Of a stretch of 64,000 nt of DNA, positions 55,141-64,000 are shown one piece after another. Source of the DNA: CALGYY01 sp963678485 (GTDB taxonomy: Bacteria > Bacteroidota > Bacteroidia > Bacteroidales > CAIWKO01). Location of the stretch: NCBI GenBank assembly GCA_963678485.1, contig OY782882.1:682001-746000 (forward strand), read 5' to 3'. Made by a program: the position numbers and the translations under genes. A model generated the notes under the pieces. It worked only from the letters and a program-made list of their open reading frames with translations, was not told the DNA's origin and did not search any database. Position 1 is the first letter of the stretch, and each line of letters opens with the position of its first letter.

Positions 55141-56853
55141 TTAATCCACACCTTTAGGACTTAGTGTAAAGTAGAATGTTGCCCCCTGATCAACGACAGC
55201 CTCAGCCCATACTAGGCCATTATGGCGGTTTATAATACGATGTACTATAGCCAGACCCACACCAGTTCCATCAAAATCCTTGGTTGTGTGTAAGCGCTGA
55301 AAAACACCAAACAGCTTGTGAATATAATTCATATCAAAACCAGCTCCGTTATCTTTGATATGATATACACAGTCATCATTAATAATTGAATATCCAATTT
55401 CGATGGTTCTGACCGATTTATGAGAGGTGAATTTAATTGCATTGCTAATCAAGTTTACCCAAACTTGCCTTATCATAGCTGAATCGCCCAATGCGTCTGG
55501 GATATGGCTAATAGTAAAATTGATTCGTTCTAATTCGTTTTCAGTATTTAGTTCATGAAATACGGTGGTGGCAAGCGCTTCCATTTCAATTGTTGAAAGG
55601 GCTATTTCCTGCCGGCTCAATCGTGAAAACGACAACAGGTCTTCGATCAACTATCCCATTTTATTAGCGTTGCTCATAATGACTTCAAGCAGGCGCTGAC
55701 CCTCGGCATCCAGACTGGAAGAATAATCTTCAATTAAAATTCTGGAAAAGCCATGTAAGGCGCGCAAAGGTGCACGCAGGTCATGGGAAACTGAATAGCT
55801 AAACGATTCTAATTCCTGATTTGCAGCTTCAAGTTGTGCAGTACGCTCAATGACCCTATGCTCTAATTCTTCATTGAGTCTTTTAATTTGGGCTTCTGCT
55901 TTCTTGCGGTCTGTAAGGTTTCGAGCAAAACCAATCACATAGGTTTGCTCATCCAAATTAATAAAGCTAGTACTTATTTCAACAGGAATTACGCTATTAT
56001 CCTTATGTTTTAAGATTGTTTCGAAGATATAAGATTTTTCATATTCGAGTTTCCCAAGGGCAATGCTATGTTTTACCTTATCATTAAAAACGACATCAAT
56101 TTCATATAATTTCAATTGTAATATTTCTTCGCGGGAATATCCCAATAAACTAGTGCTTTGCTGGTTTGTATCATAAATCTTTCCTTCAAGGTCAGCAAGA
56201 AACATTGCATCGGTGGCCTGTTCAATGATCGTTCTGTAGCGCTTTTCATTAACCTTTAATTCCTTTCTTGTTTGCCAAATTTTCGACCAATGAATCATTA
56301 TTTGCCCAAGGAATACTGTAGCCAAAGGATACATGACAATCACAGGAAAAAAGATCGTTTTTAGTGTAATCGCTGAAAGGTTTGCCGGCAAAAAAATAGT
56401 ACATGCCAGCATTACAATATGCACAACCAATCCCATAAGCAGCAATTCAACAGAAGTATTTTTCGTCTTCCAATTAGGTCTGATAAAATTCCACAACATA
56501 CCAATGGCGCCCGAACTGATGATTACTGCAAGTCCCATCCAGACTCCGGCACCCCCAAGATACAGGCGATAAAGGCTGGTAATAATCATAGCAATGATTG
56601 CCGGAATAGGACCAAAAAACAAACCTGCTATAGAGAGTAATACAGAGCGAACATCAAAAGAGATTCCTGGAACCAGCTTCCATGGAGTCATCATCAGCAT
56701 CACTCCAAAGGCACCCAGCGTAAGTCCGGCCAGCACCTTTAATAAAAGCCCTTTGGGCTTTTCATAACGCGACCATAAATAGTCGTAAATCATGCTAAAT
56801 GCAAGCAATATGGCAATATTTTGCAGCAAACCAATAATAATCGAATAATCCAT
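55141..56853 (-). pseudogene. Membrane PAS histidine kinase interrupted by an in-frame amber codon
   Basis: One continuous frame of 571 codons is broken by a single TAG (55651-55653). Before it: a five- or six-helix 5TMR-LYT membrane domain (~1-195, with GLFFGPIPAIIAMIITSLYR), a PAS domain (~205-320) and the HisKA box VSHDLRAPL with the phospho-accepting His (~354). After it: the rest of the dimerisation helix and HATPase (N box NLISNAIKFTSH, DNGAGFD, GTGVGLAIVHRI). The neighbours read RMG-N-LIDDLL and RMG-H-LIDDLL where this gene reads KMG-stop-LIEDLL, so one codon was lost, for example CAG to TAG. TTG just after the stop could restart an ATPase-only 169-aa product. TAG is a normal stop in other genes here, so read-through is unlikely to be general. 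It could also be a sequencing error. Confidence 0.85.
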
Positions 56854-56894
56854 ATTATATTTATTATAATACCTACTATAATTATAAAAAATAT

Positions 56895-59800
56895 CTATTT
56901 TTCAATGGGGAGAACAAAATAAAACGTTGCGCCTTCATCTACCGTTGCCTGAGCCCAAACGCGACCATTAAGTCTGCTAACAATTCGATGAACAATTGCC
57001 AAACCAACACCGGTCCCTTCAAATTGTTTTGTGGTATGTAATCGCTGGAACACACCAAATAATTTATTTGCATAAGTCATATCGAAACCAGCGCCATTAT
57101 CTTTTACAAAATACACACTACAGCCTTGCTCAGTATATGCCCCAATATCAATGAAACGTTCCGATTTATGACTTGTGAATTTTATTGCATTGCTAATGAG
57201 ATTGGCCCACACTTGACGGAGCATAGTGGGATCACCCAGCGATTTAGGCAAATCATTAACATGAATATGAACTAGCGAAATATCTGTCTCTGCCGAAAGT
57301 TCCTGAATCAAGGTATTCACCATTAAATTCATATCGACACTCGAAACAACAATTTCCTGGCGACTCAAGCGAGAGAACGCCAATAAATCATCGATAAGGT
57401 TTCCCATTCGTATAGCATTACTCATGATAGCATCAAGTAATCGCCGTCCCTCTGTATCAAGCGAGCGCGCATAATCTTCAATCAGGATTCTTGCAAAGCC
57501 ATCCATTGCACGCAAAGGTGCGCGCAGGTCATGAGAAACAGAATAGCTAAACGATTCCATTTCATTATTTGCAGCCTGTAATTGAGCGGTACGTTCTATT
57601 ACCTTTCGCTCAAGATCTTCATTTAATTTTCTAATTTGTTCTTCGGCACGTTTTCGTTCTCGTATATCCCGCGTTACTCCTGTAACACCAACAAAATTCC
57701 CGTCATCGTCTTTCAAGATTGAAACAGTCACTTCGGTCCATAATGTACTTCCATCCTTACGTGTCTGCTCGAGTTCTCCTCTATATTCACTTGCATGATC
57801 ACCTTGCATGACGGCCTGAACAACACCAACAAATGCTTCTTTAGCAAGTGCGGCGGATTCAGGAGTCAGAAAATCATCCATGGTTTGTTCCATGACTTCG
57901 GCAACAGTATAGCCTCTCATTTTCTCTACAGATGGGCTAACATAGGTAAAATGCCCTTCGATATCCATGGTCCAAATAACATCCGACAGATGTTCAGCAA
58001 GCAAACGGTGTCGTTGTTCACTTTTTCGTAAAGCAAGCTCTGCCCTTTTGTGATCAGCCAGAGTTCTTGATAAGCGAATTGTACTGAAGCTCAGCGATGA
58101 GATAATATCCGATATTTTTGAAAAGAAAACCATGGCAGTATCGATGGTTTCTCTTTTCCAGCGCGGCACATGGCTTATTGCACCAAGGTATTCTTCCTCA
58201 TCGAACCCATATTTGCGAGCTTGATTTCTAAACACTTCAAGATCGACATTTTCATCTTCATAAAAATATTGCCCATAAAATAAATTTCCAAGATGACGTC
58301 CACCAACATGAATTGGAGTAACCACATCCCACAAATGGTTTTTGCATTTGTAGGCTTTATAGGAACCGTATTTTACTCCGGAAGATAACACAGTATCGCT
58401 TTCCAGACAATTCACTAATGTATCAGGATGACAACGATGGAATTTCGTACAGACCTCTTGCCAGCCAACGGCAAGAAGCACTTTACCCGAATTATCTACG
58501 ATCGCGCTGCCAATTCCAGTTAGTTTATAAAAATCATCTAACATTAATTGCAATGCTTCCGTATCCAAAATGTCCTCTAAAATAAGGTTGCCAATATCGC
58601 CTTCCGGTTCAAGTAAGGCTTTTAGCTTATTTTTTACTGCCGCTTCGCTTTCAATGAGGGCCGTCTCAACCCTTTTGCGTTCACTGATATTTCTAACCAC
58701 GCAAATAAGTCCGCCATTTTCGAGTGCTGTAAGGGAAATCTCCTGAGGGAATGTAGTGCCATCCTTTTTAAGCCCCTCTGCGGTTCCCCTGAAACACCCG
58801 TCTTTTGCAAAAACAGGCATGATTTCATTATCAAACCGTACTAATTCTTCCTCTTTGTATAAAATTCTCCATGTTTTGCCGATAAGCTCCTGAGGGCTTT
58901 CGTACCCATAGATTTCAAGATGTGCAGTATTCAGATATGTATAATTTTGTTGTGCATCAAGAATCGCAATACCGTCAATGGCTGCATCCATTGCATAGGT
59001 TTGTTGCTTAAGCTTCTGTTCAACAATTTTCCGTTGTGTAATATCTTCTGAGATTCCCAGAAGGAATAAAGCTTTTCCATTTTGATCGCAAATAGGGATT
59101 TTTTTTGTTTGAATAATTTTTACTCCAAGCCTGGTATTAATGGTTTCCTCTGGCACATCACACATTGTTCCGCTATCAAGCACTTGATGATCAGTAAGAA
59201 TGAACGAATCGGCCTGTTCCTTAGAAAAAAAATCATAATCACTTTTTCCAATGAGTTCATTTCTATCGTAGCCCAAAAGTTCTTCCCCAGCCTTATTAAA
59301 ACGAACAAACTTCAGATCTTTTGCATCTTTCAAAAAGATCATATGTGGCAAATTCTCAATAATGGAAGTTAGAAATGCTTCGCTTTCTCGAAGTGTTTCC
59401 TCCGATCTAATGCGTGCTTCAATCTCAACTTTCAAATCATCCAGCAAGTTGAGTGTAGCGGTTTGGCTCATTTGCAGCTCATGGGTACGATCGGCCACCA
59501 TCATACTTAATCTGAGTTGCTCATCCCTTTTCTGCCGGCTAGCTTGCTTAACCTTCTCCATTGCACGAATCTGAACGACTAATTCGGTCGCATCAATTGG
59601 TTTAGAAAGAAAACCATCAGCTCCGACATCCAGTGCAGTAAGGCGATTTTCGCGATCACCTTTTAATGCAGTCACAAATACTACAGGAACATCCCCAATC
59701 CTCTCATCAGCTTTAAGTATCCTACACACCTCAAATCCATCCATTTCAGGCATCACAATATCTAATAGCACAACATCAGGATCATTTGATCTTGCTAGTG

Positions 59801-59921
59801 AAATTCCACTGGAGCCCTCAAGTGCCGTAATAACAAAAGCCCCAGGAAAACTATCATAAATAATGGCTTTTAGACTAATAATATTATCATTATTATCATC
59901 TATTATTAAGATTTTTAGCAT
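56895..59921 (-). CDS. REC-PAS-PAS-PocR-PAS hybrid histidine kinase
   Basis: A soluble two-component kinase of 1008 aa. The N-terminal receiver (1-125) has phospho-acceptor Asp54 (VVLLDIVMPEMDG). A coiled segment and two PAS domains follow (~165-290 and ~300-420). A PocR-type ligand-binding domain occupies ~445-615 (LMLDDFYKLTGIGSAIVD, then Cys in EVCTKFHRCHPD, VNCLES and YKCKNHLWDV, and GNLFYGQYF). A third PAS domain (~635-755) leads to HisKA with VSHDLRAPLRAMDG (His ~795) and a HATPase ending FYFVLPIEK. The receiver at the front suggests it is itself controlled by phosphorylation. PocR domains sense small metabolites in the founding PocR regulator; the ligand here is unknown. It starts 20 bases after the stop of the 1228-aa kinase. 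Confidence 0.9.
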   Translation of the reverse strand: MLKILIIDDNNDNIISLKAIIYDSFPGAFVITALEGSSGISLARSNDPDVVLLDIVMPEMDGFEVCRILKADERIGDVPVVFVTALKGDRENRLTALDVGADGFLSKPIDATELVVQIRAMEKVKQASRQKRDEQLRLSMMVADRTHELQMSQTATLNLLDDLKVEIEARIRSEETLRESEAFLTSIIENLPHMIFLKDAKDLKFVRFNKAGEELLGYDRNELIGKSDYDFFSKEQADSFILTDHQVLDSGTMCDVPEETINTRLGVKIIQTKKIPICDQNGKALFLLGISEDITQRKIVEQKLKQQTYAMDAAIDGIAILDAQQNYTYLNTAHLEIYGYESPQELIGKTWRILYKEEELVRFDNEIMPVFAKDGCFRGTAEGLKKDGTTFPQEISLTALENGGLICVVRNISERKRVETALIESEAAVKNKLKALLEPEGDIGNLILEDILDTEALQLMLDDFYKLTGIGSAIVDNSGKVLLAVGWQEVCTKFHRCHPDTLVNCLESDTVLSSGVKYGSYKAYKCKNHLWDVVTPIHVGGRHLGNLFYGQYFYEDENVDLEVFRNQARKYGFDEEEYLGAISHVPRWKRETIDTAMVFFSKISDIISSLSFSTIRLSRTLADHKRAELALRKSEQRHRLLAEHLSDVIWTMDIEGHFTYVSPSVEKMRGYTVAEVMEQTMDDFLTPESAALAKEAFVGVVQAVMQGDHASEYRGELEQTRKDGSTLWTEVTVSILKDDDGNFVGVTGVTRDIRERKRAEEQIRKLNEDLERKVIERTAQLQAANNEMESFSYSVSHDLRAPLRAMDGFARILIEDYARSLDTEGRRLLDAIMSNAIRMGNLIDDLLAFSRLSRQEIVVSSVDMNLMVNTLIQELSAETDISLVHIHVNDLPKSLGDPTMLRQVWANLISNAIKFTSHKSERFIDIGAYTEQGCSVYFVKDNGAGFDMTYANKLFGVFQRLHTTKQFEGTGVGLAIVHRIVSRLNGRVWAQATVDEGATFYFVLPIEK

Positions 59922-59941
59922 GCCAACTAATGTAAAAATTA

Positions 59942-62900
59942 TTAAACTTCTCCAATTGAGATTCTAGCTGTTTCATTAAAGTTCGGTAGAGAAAAATAAA
60001 ACGTTGCACCATTATCAACTTCGCCTTCTGCCCACACCCGTCCATTATGACGAGTTATAATACGCTTAATGATGGCAAGGCCTACACCTGTCCCCTCAAA
60101 TTCTTTAGTGGTATGCAATCGCTGAAAGACACCAAAAAGCTTATTTGCATAATTCATATCAAAGCCTGCCCCATTATCTTTCACATAGTACAAACATTCC
60201 GAATTATCAATGGTATAACCAACCTCTATCTTTCGCTCGGTCTTATGAGAGGTGAATTTTATTGCGTTGCCGATAAGGTTCACCCATACTTGCATGACCA
60301 TGGCCGAATCACCATTGGCTTCTGGGAGGTCATGCAGCACAAAATTCAAATTATCGGGCACCTCATTTGACACAAGCTCCTTGAACACTGAAGCGGCCAT
60401 TTCCTTCATATTTATTTTCGAAATATTTATTTCAAGGCGGTTTAAATGAGAAAATGTCAGGAGATCATCAATCAGATGACCCATACGCTGAGCATTATTC
60501 ATTATTACAGAAAGCAAACGGTTGCCTTCTTCATCAAGAACGGAGGAATAATCTTCATGTAATATTCTCGCAAAGCCATCCATAGCACGCAGCGGTGCAC
60601 GGAGGTCGTGAGAAACCGAGTAACTAAAAGCTTCCATTTCCTTATTCGCAGCCTGAAGTTGCACTGTACGTTCGGCAACGCGAAGTTCCAAATCTTCGTT
60701 GAGCATTGTAATCTCCATTTCTGCACGCTTCTGTTCAGTAATATCCTGTAGCGATCCGTAAATCATCAACAATTGCCCATCTCCACTTACATTCTGTCTC
60801 CCTATGTGTTCTACATGCTTAAGAATTCCACCTTTTGTCACAATTCTATAAGTGTATTTAATTGACTTCTCAGCCAAAATCTCCAGCTGCTTATCGACAC
60901 ATTCTTTCACGAATTGCAGATCTTCAGGATAAATATAATCCCAGAATTGCTCATAAGTTGGCGTTGGTTCCTCTGGTGCAATTTCAAAGATTGCTTTTAG
61001 CCCCTTCGACCAGACGAGCTTATAATTCCGAACGTCAAGATCCCAAAAACCAATTTTTGCTGCTTCCTGTGCAATATCAGATTTTTCAAGACTATCCTGA
61101 ATTTTCTCTTCTGCTATTCTTCGTTCAGTAATATCGATTATGGTAGATAATTGGCAACTCATTCCTTTCATCTGCAAAAAGACCACATTCATCAACCCAT
61201 ATAATAATTTCCCTGACTTTGAACGAAAGCGGCATTCAAAGCCATATACAGAATTATGGACTTTAAGCTCATCAATAAGTTTTACCCTCTCATTGGGATC
61301 ATCAAACATTCCCAGTTCCAAGGTTGTTCTTCCTATCACCTCATCACGCGAATATTCCATATCAACAAGGAATACGTCATTTACATCGATTATACGGCTA
61401 TCAATGGGATTAGTAATAACAATGGTGACCGGACTTCGATAAAACATATTTGAGAAAAGCTGCTCAGATTCACGCAACGCCTCTTCTGTCTTTTTTCTGT
61501 CAGTAATATCATAAATCTGCGCAAGCAAACAAGATTGACCATCTATTTCGATGATTTCGGCGGAAAAAAGACCAATGCGCTTTTCTCCACTTTTTGTTTT
61601 TAAATTAATCTCGAAATTATGTAAACTGCCATTCTTTTTTAGCACTTCAACGAATTGCTCTCGCTGTGAGTAATCAAAAAACACACTTATTTCTTTCGAG
61701 GTTTTTCCAATTACTTCTTCTCTTGGCCATCCTAATGTCTCACAAAAATTATCATTAATATCTATATACATACCATCCGTCATACGGCTAATTCCAACCA
61801 AGCCCGGATGCGATTCGAAGGCCTTTCTAAATTTCTCCTCAGAAATTTTTAATGCTCTTTCAGTAGCAATACGTGCGGTAATATCCGTAACAGAAATGAG
61901 TACTCTTGAAAGCGTTTCTTTTGATGAGACCGATTCCCAATTTAAAATAACCTGCAAGGTCTCACCCTTCATGGTATATGCATCGATCTCAATTTCAAAT
62001 TGTGTTTTTCCTTCTGCAATTAGAGCAAATTCATTGATTAGCCCTTCCGATGCACTTTCATGAAGTAAACCGGGATAATTAGCCAGGACTTCCTCTTTAG
62101 AACGAGCCTTATGCAAAGAGACTACAGCTTTATTAATGTCGATGATTTTTATTTTGCTGAAGAGTTCATTAACTTTATCGGGATGTTGTTTAAAAAATGC
62201 CTTAAAATTAACTACTCCACTGCTTCTAAACTTTTCGATTTCTATTTTTACTTCCGAAAAATCCTCCTCCCACATTGGCGTAGGTGAATCTTCAAACAGG
62301 CTTTGGTAGCGCTTTTCACTAGCTTTTATTAATTCATCCGAATGCTTTCTTTCAGTAATATCTTCCACCAGTGGGAGAAAGTATAACAAGTCACCATTAT
62401 TATCAAAGGTGGCTGTGAGGGAAAGCGAAGCCCATATGCGCCGACCATCTTTTCGGATATATGGCTTTTCAGTTTTATATACAGTAATCTCCCCCGAAGC
62501 AAGCCTTCTAATATTTTCCAAATTTTCAGCAAGGAAGCTGGGATCAGAAATCTCCTTAAAAGTAATCTGTATTAGTTCTTGTTCACTATACCCAATCATT
62601 TCACAAAATGGGGTATTTGCAGCGATGAAGTGTCCTTCAACATCGAGCATAGCCATACACAATGGCCCTTCTTCATAAATCTTCCTGAATTTGTTTTCGC
62701 TTAACCGAAGTGCTTCCTCAGCCTTAATTCGATCTGTAATATTTCTTGCGAATATTGCTATGCCAAAGACTTCATTTTCCTCATTAAAAATCGGGTTATA
62801 AAAGCTCTCGTAGAACGATCGATTGATATCTCCATATTGTTCGATAGAAGTATGCGCCTGTCCTGATAATGCAATGTCATAATTTTTTTTTGACAATTTT

Positions 62901-63628
62901 CGGTCTTCCTCAGAACTTATATAATTGAGGACATTCGCACCTATCTCAACATCTTGTCCATAGGCAAATTTCATTGCCTCGGCATGAGCCTGATTAAAAT
63001 ATAAATAATTATAGTTTTTATCGACCGACATAATAATCATGTCTTTCGGACTTTCAAGACTCGCTTGCAGTAATAATTGCGTTTTCCGAAGCTCGGCTTC
63101 GATATTCTTCCTGGCATTATTCTCGGCTTTAAGATCATTAAGTAAATTCAGGGTAGCCGTTTGGCTGAGTTCCAGTTCATTTGTGCGCTCAGCAACGAGC
63201 AAACGGAGCCGATCTTGTTCATGTCGCAAATGCTTATTTGCAGCCTTGATTTTCACCATTGCCGTTATTTGCGCAATAAGCTCAGCTTCATCAATAGGCT
63301 TTGCAAGAAAAGCTTCCGCACCAACTTCAAGCGCTTGTAATCGCCCTTCTTTCCCAGCACGTGTCGCTGTAAGGAATACAACCGGAATATCGCATACTAT
63401 TGGATCCATCTTCAATCTACGACACACCTCAAAGCCATCCATTTTAGGCATTACAACATCGAGAAGAATGACGTCGGGATCATGAAGTATGGCTAATTCA
63501 ACTCCTAATTGACCAGATGTAGCTGAATAAAACCTAGCTTGAGGAAATGAGTCATTGATAACTGCCTCCAAACTGGTCAGATTATCACTCTTATCATCTA
63601 TGGCTAAAATTTTAATCATTTCAGACAT
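59942..63628 (-). CDS. REC-multi-PAS hybrid histidine kinase
   Basis: A soluble kinase of 1228 aa. The receiver (1-125) has acidic pair D11/D12 and phospho-acceptor Asp57 (VILLDVVMPKMDG), and the lysine of FLAKPIDEAEL. About six PAS/PAC units follow (~185 to ~970), several ending in the PAC pattern DITERK or ITDRIKAEE. The DHp helix begins after a coiled coil (MLNEDLELRVAERTVQLQAANKEMEAFSYSVSHDLRAP is split by the H box near residue 1005). The HATPase has NLIGNAIKFTSH, DNGAGFD and GTGVGLAIIKRI. No membrane helices are predicted, so signals are cytoplasmic or come through the receiver. Its catalytic tail is very close to those of the two downstream kinases. Confidence 0.9.
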   Translation of the reverse strand: MSEMIKILAIDDKSDNLTSLEAVINDSFPQARFYSATSGQLGVELAILHDPDVILLDVVMPKMDGFEVCRRLKMDPIVCDIPVVFLTATRAGKEGRLQALEVGAEAFLAKPIDEAELIAQITAMVKIKAANKHLRHEQDRLRLLVAERTNELELSQTATLNLLNDLKAENNARKNIEAELRKTQLLLQASLESPKDMIIMSVDKNYNYLYFNQAHAEAMKFAYGQDVEIGANVLNYISSEEDRKLSKKNYDIALSGQAHTSIEQYGDINRSFYESFYNPIFNEENEVFGIAIFARNITDRIKAEEALRLSENKFRKIYEEGPLCMAMLDVEGHFIAANTPFCEMIGYSEQELIQITFKEISDPSFLAENLENIRRLASGEITVYKTEKPYIRKDGRRIWASLSLTATFDNNGDLLYFLPLVEDITERKHSDELIKASEKRYQSLFEDSPTPMWEEDFSEVKIEIEKFRSSGVVNFKAFFKQHPDKVNELFSKIKIIDINKAVVSLHKARSKEEVLANYPGLLHESASEGLINEFALIAEGKTQFEIEIDAYTMKGETLQVILNWESVSSKETLSRVLISVTDITARIATERALKISEEKFRKAFESHPGLVGISRMTDGMYIDINDNFCETLGWPREEVIGKTSKEISVFFDYSQREQFVEVLKKNGSLHNFEINLKTKSGEKRIGLFSAEIIEIDGQSCLLAQIYDITDRKKTEEALRESEQLFSNMFYRSPVTIVITNPIDSRIIDVNDVFLVDMEYSRDEVIGRTTLELGMFDDPNERVKLIDELKVHNSVYGFECRFRSKSGKLLYGLMNVVFLQMKGMSCQLSTIIDITERRIAEEKIQDSLEKSDIAQEAAKIGFWDLDVRNYKLVWSKGLKAIFEIAPEEPTPTYEQFWDYIYPEDLQFVKECVDKQLEILAEKSIKYTYRIVTKGGILKHVEHIGRQNVSGDGQLLMIYGSLQDITEQKRAEMEITMLNEDLELRVAERTVQLQAANKEMEAFSYSVSHDLRAPLRAMDGFARILHEDYSSVLDEEGNRLLSVIMNNAQRMGHLIDDLLTFSHLNRLEINISKINMKEMAASVFKELVSNEVPDNLNFVLHDLPEANGDSAMVMQVWVNLIGNAIKFTSHKTERKIEVGYTIDNSECLYYVKDNGAGFDMNYANKLFGVFQRLHTTKEFEGTGVGLAIIKRIITRHNGRVWAEGEVDNGATFYFSLPNFNETARISIGEV

Positions 63629-63725
63629 TTAATTAAACGACATTTGCATTTCACTAATTGACACATTGGTGAAATTTCACAACCAATGCTATATTCACAT
63701 GGTGAAGATAATACATGAATGTCCT

Positions 63726-64000
63726 TTATACAAGCCATTCCTTTAATAGTTTATAAAATCTTTCATTATCGATAGGTTTCGAAATATATCCATCAAAGCC
63801 CATGGCCATAAAACTTTCCTTATCCCCTTTCATGGCGCTGGCCGAAACAGCGATTACCGGAATATCTTTAACGGTAGGCTGCTGACGGATTTCCTGCAGT
63901 GCTTCTATCCCGGTTATTACCGGCAAGGCAATATCCATTAAAATGAGATCTGGGTTGTGTTCTTTTGCCAGCGATAAGCCTGATATGCCATCCGTCGCTT
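63726..64000 (-). CDS. Response regulator receiver domain (start lies beyond the window)
   Basis: The frame is open to the window edge; the visible 91 residues are the last three quarters of a receiver: DLILMDIALP with the phospho-acceptor Asp, PVIAVSASAMKGDKE with the signalling Ser/Thr position, and GYISKPIDNERF with the conserved Lys. It ends KLLKEWLV directly after the receiver fold, so it is either a single-domain regulator or the last domain of a larger hybrid kinase. It lies 97 bases upstream of the 1228-aa kinase on the same strand and could act as a phosphate shuttle in the same pathway. Confidence 0.85.
   Translation of the reverse strand, partial: ATDGISGLSLAKEHNPDLILMDIALPVITGIEALQEIRQQPTVKDIPVIAVSASAMKGDKESFMAMGFDGYISKPIDNERFYKLLKEWLV

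Noticed and set aside
55651..55653. Genetic code change or selenocysteine-like recoding of TAG
   Set aside because: TAG is a normal terminator for other intact genes in the window, and pyrrolysine genes are not seen. A point mutation or sequencing error is simpler.
56864..56887. TTATAAT/ATTATAA inverted repeat between two kinase genes
   Set aside because: Pure AT, 7 bp with a 10-base loop; too weak for a terminator and likely chance in this composition.

Overview
This 64 kb window comes from a Bacteroidota chromosome, probably from a free-living or environmental member of the Bacteroidia/Sphingobacteriia side of the phylum; the exact genus cannot be read from the sequence. The evidence is consistent: six large proteins end in type IX secretion (T9SS) sorting domains with the YPNP/APNP/VPNP-type start and a basic end. 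All ten exported proteins have Ala-Gln at the predicted signal peptidase junction. Promoters match the Bacteroidota TTTG/TAnnTTTG pattern, Shine-Dalgarno sequences are absent, and intergenic DNA is AT-rich.

Layout. 1-1750: the end of a dihydroorotate dehydrogenase-like gene and sucC. 1782-8463: two minus-strand exported proteins, an 18-TPR CHAT (caspase-like) protein and a T9SS cargo with 153-bp tandem repeats. 8846-12007: a UvrD/AddA-type helicase-nuclease, ended by a perfect bidirectional hairpin. 12087-34849: two paralogous giant T9SS surface proteins (3429 and 4099 aa) that fill more than a third of the window. 35246-40424: a divergent pair, the fused isobutyryl-CoA mutase IcmF and a full-length homologue of the Porphyromonas peptidylarginine deiminase PPAD. 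40564-48919: housekeeping and envelope genes (outer-membrane barrel, tRNA-dihydrouridine synthase, M28 peptidase, a phosphofructokinase with PPi-type residues, D-2-hydroxyacid dehydrogenase, YgiQ radical SAM protein, DUF481 protein). 49219-54307: two more T9SS cargo proteins, one an M14 metallocarboxypeptidase with six 88-aa repeats. 54308-55140: an intergenic stretch with a GC-rich insert-like island. 55141-64000: a minus-strand sensory array of a response regulator and three histidine kinases with near-identical catalytic tails, the last of which is cut by an in-frame amber codon.

Functionally the window is dominated by secreted, repeat-built surface proteins that depend on a T9SS encoded elsewhere, plus secreted peptide-modifying enzymes (PPAD-like deiminase, M14 and M28 peptidases) and a multi-kinase phosphorelay. 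The most noteworthy items are the PPAD homologue with every known catalytic and substrate-binding residue in place, the giant tandem paralogues with internal triplications, the exported CHAT protein, and the single-codon break in the third histidine kinase. I saw no tRNA, rRNA, CRISPR array, transposase or phage gene.
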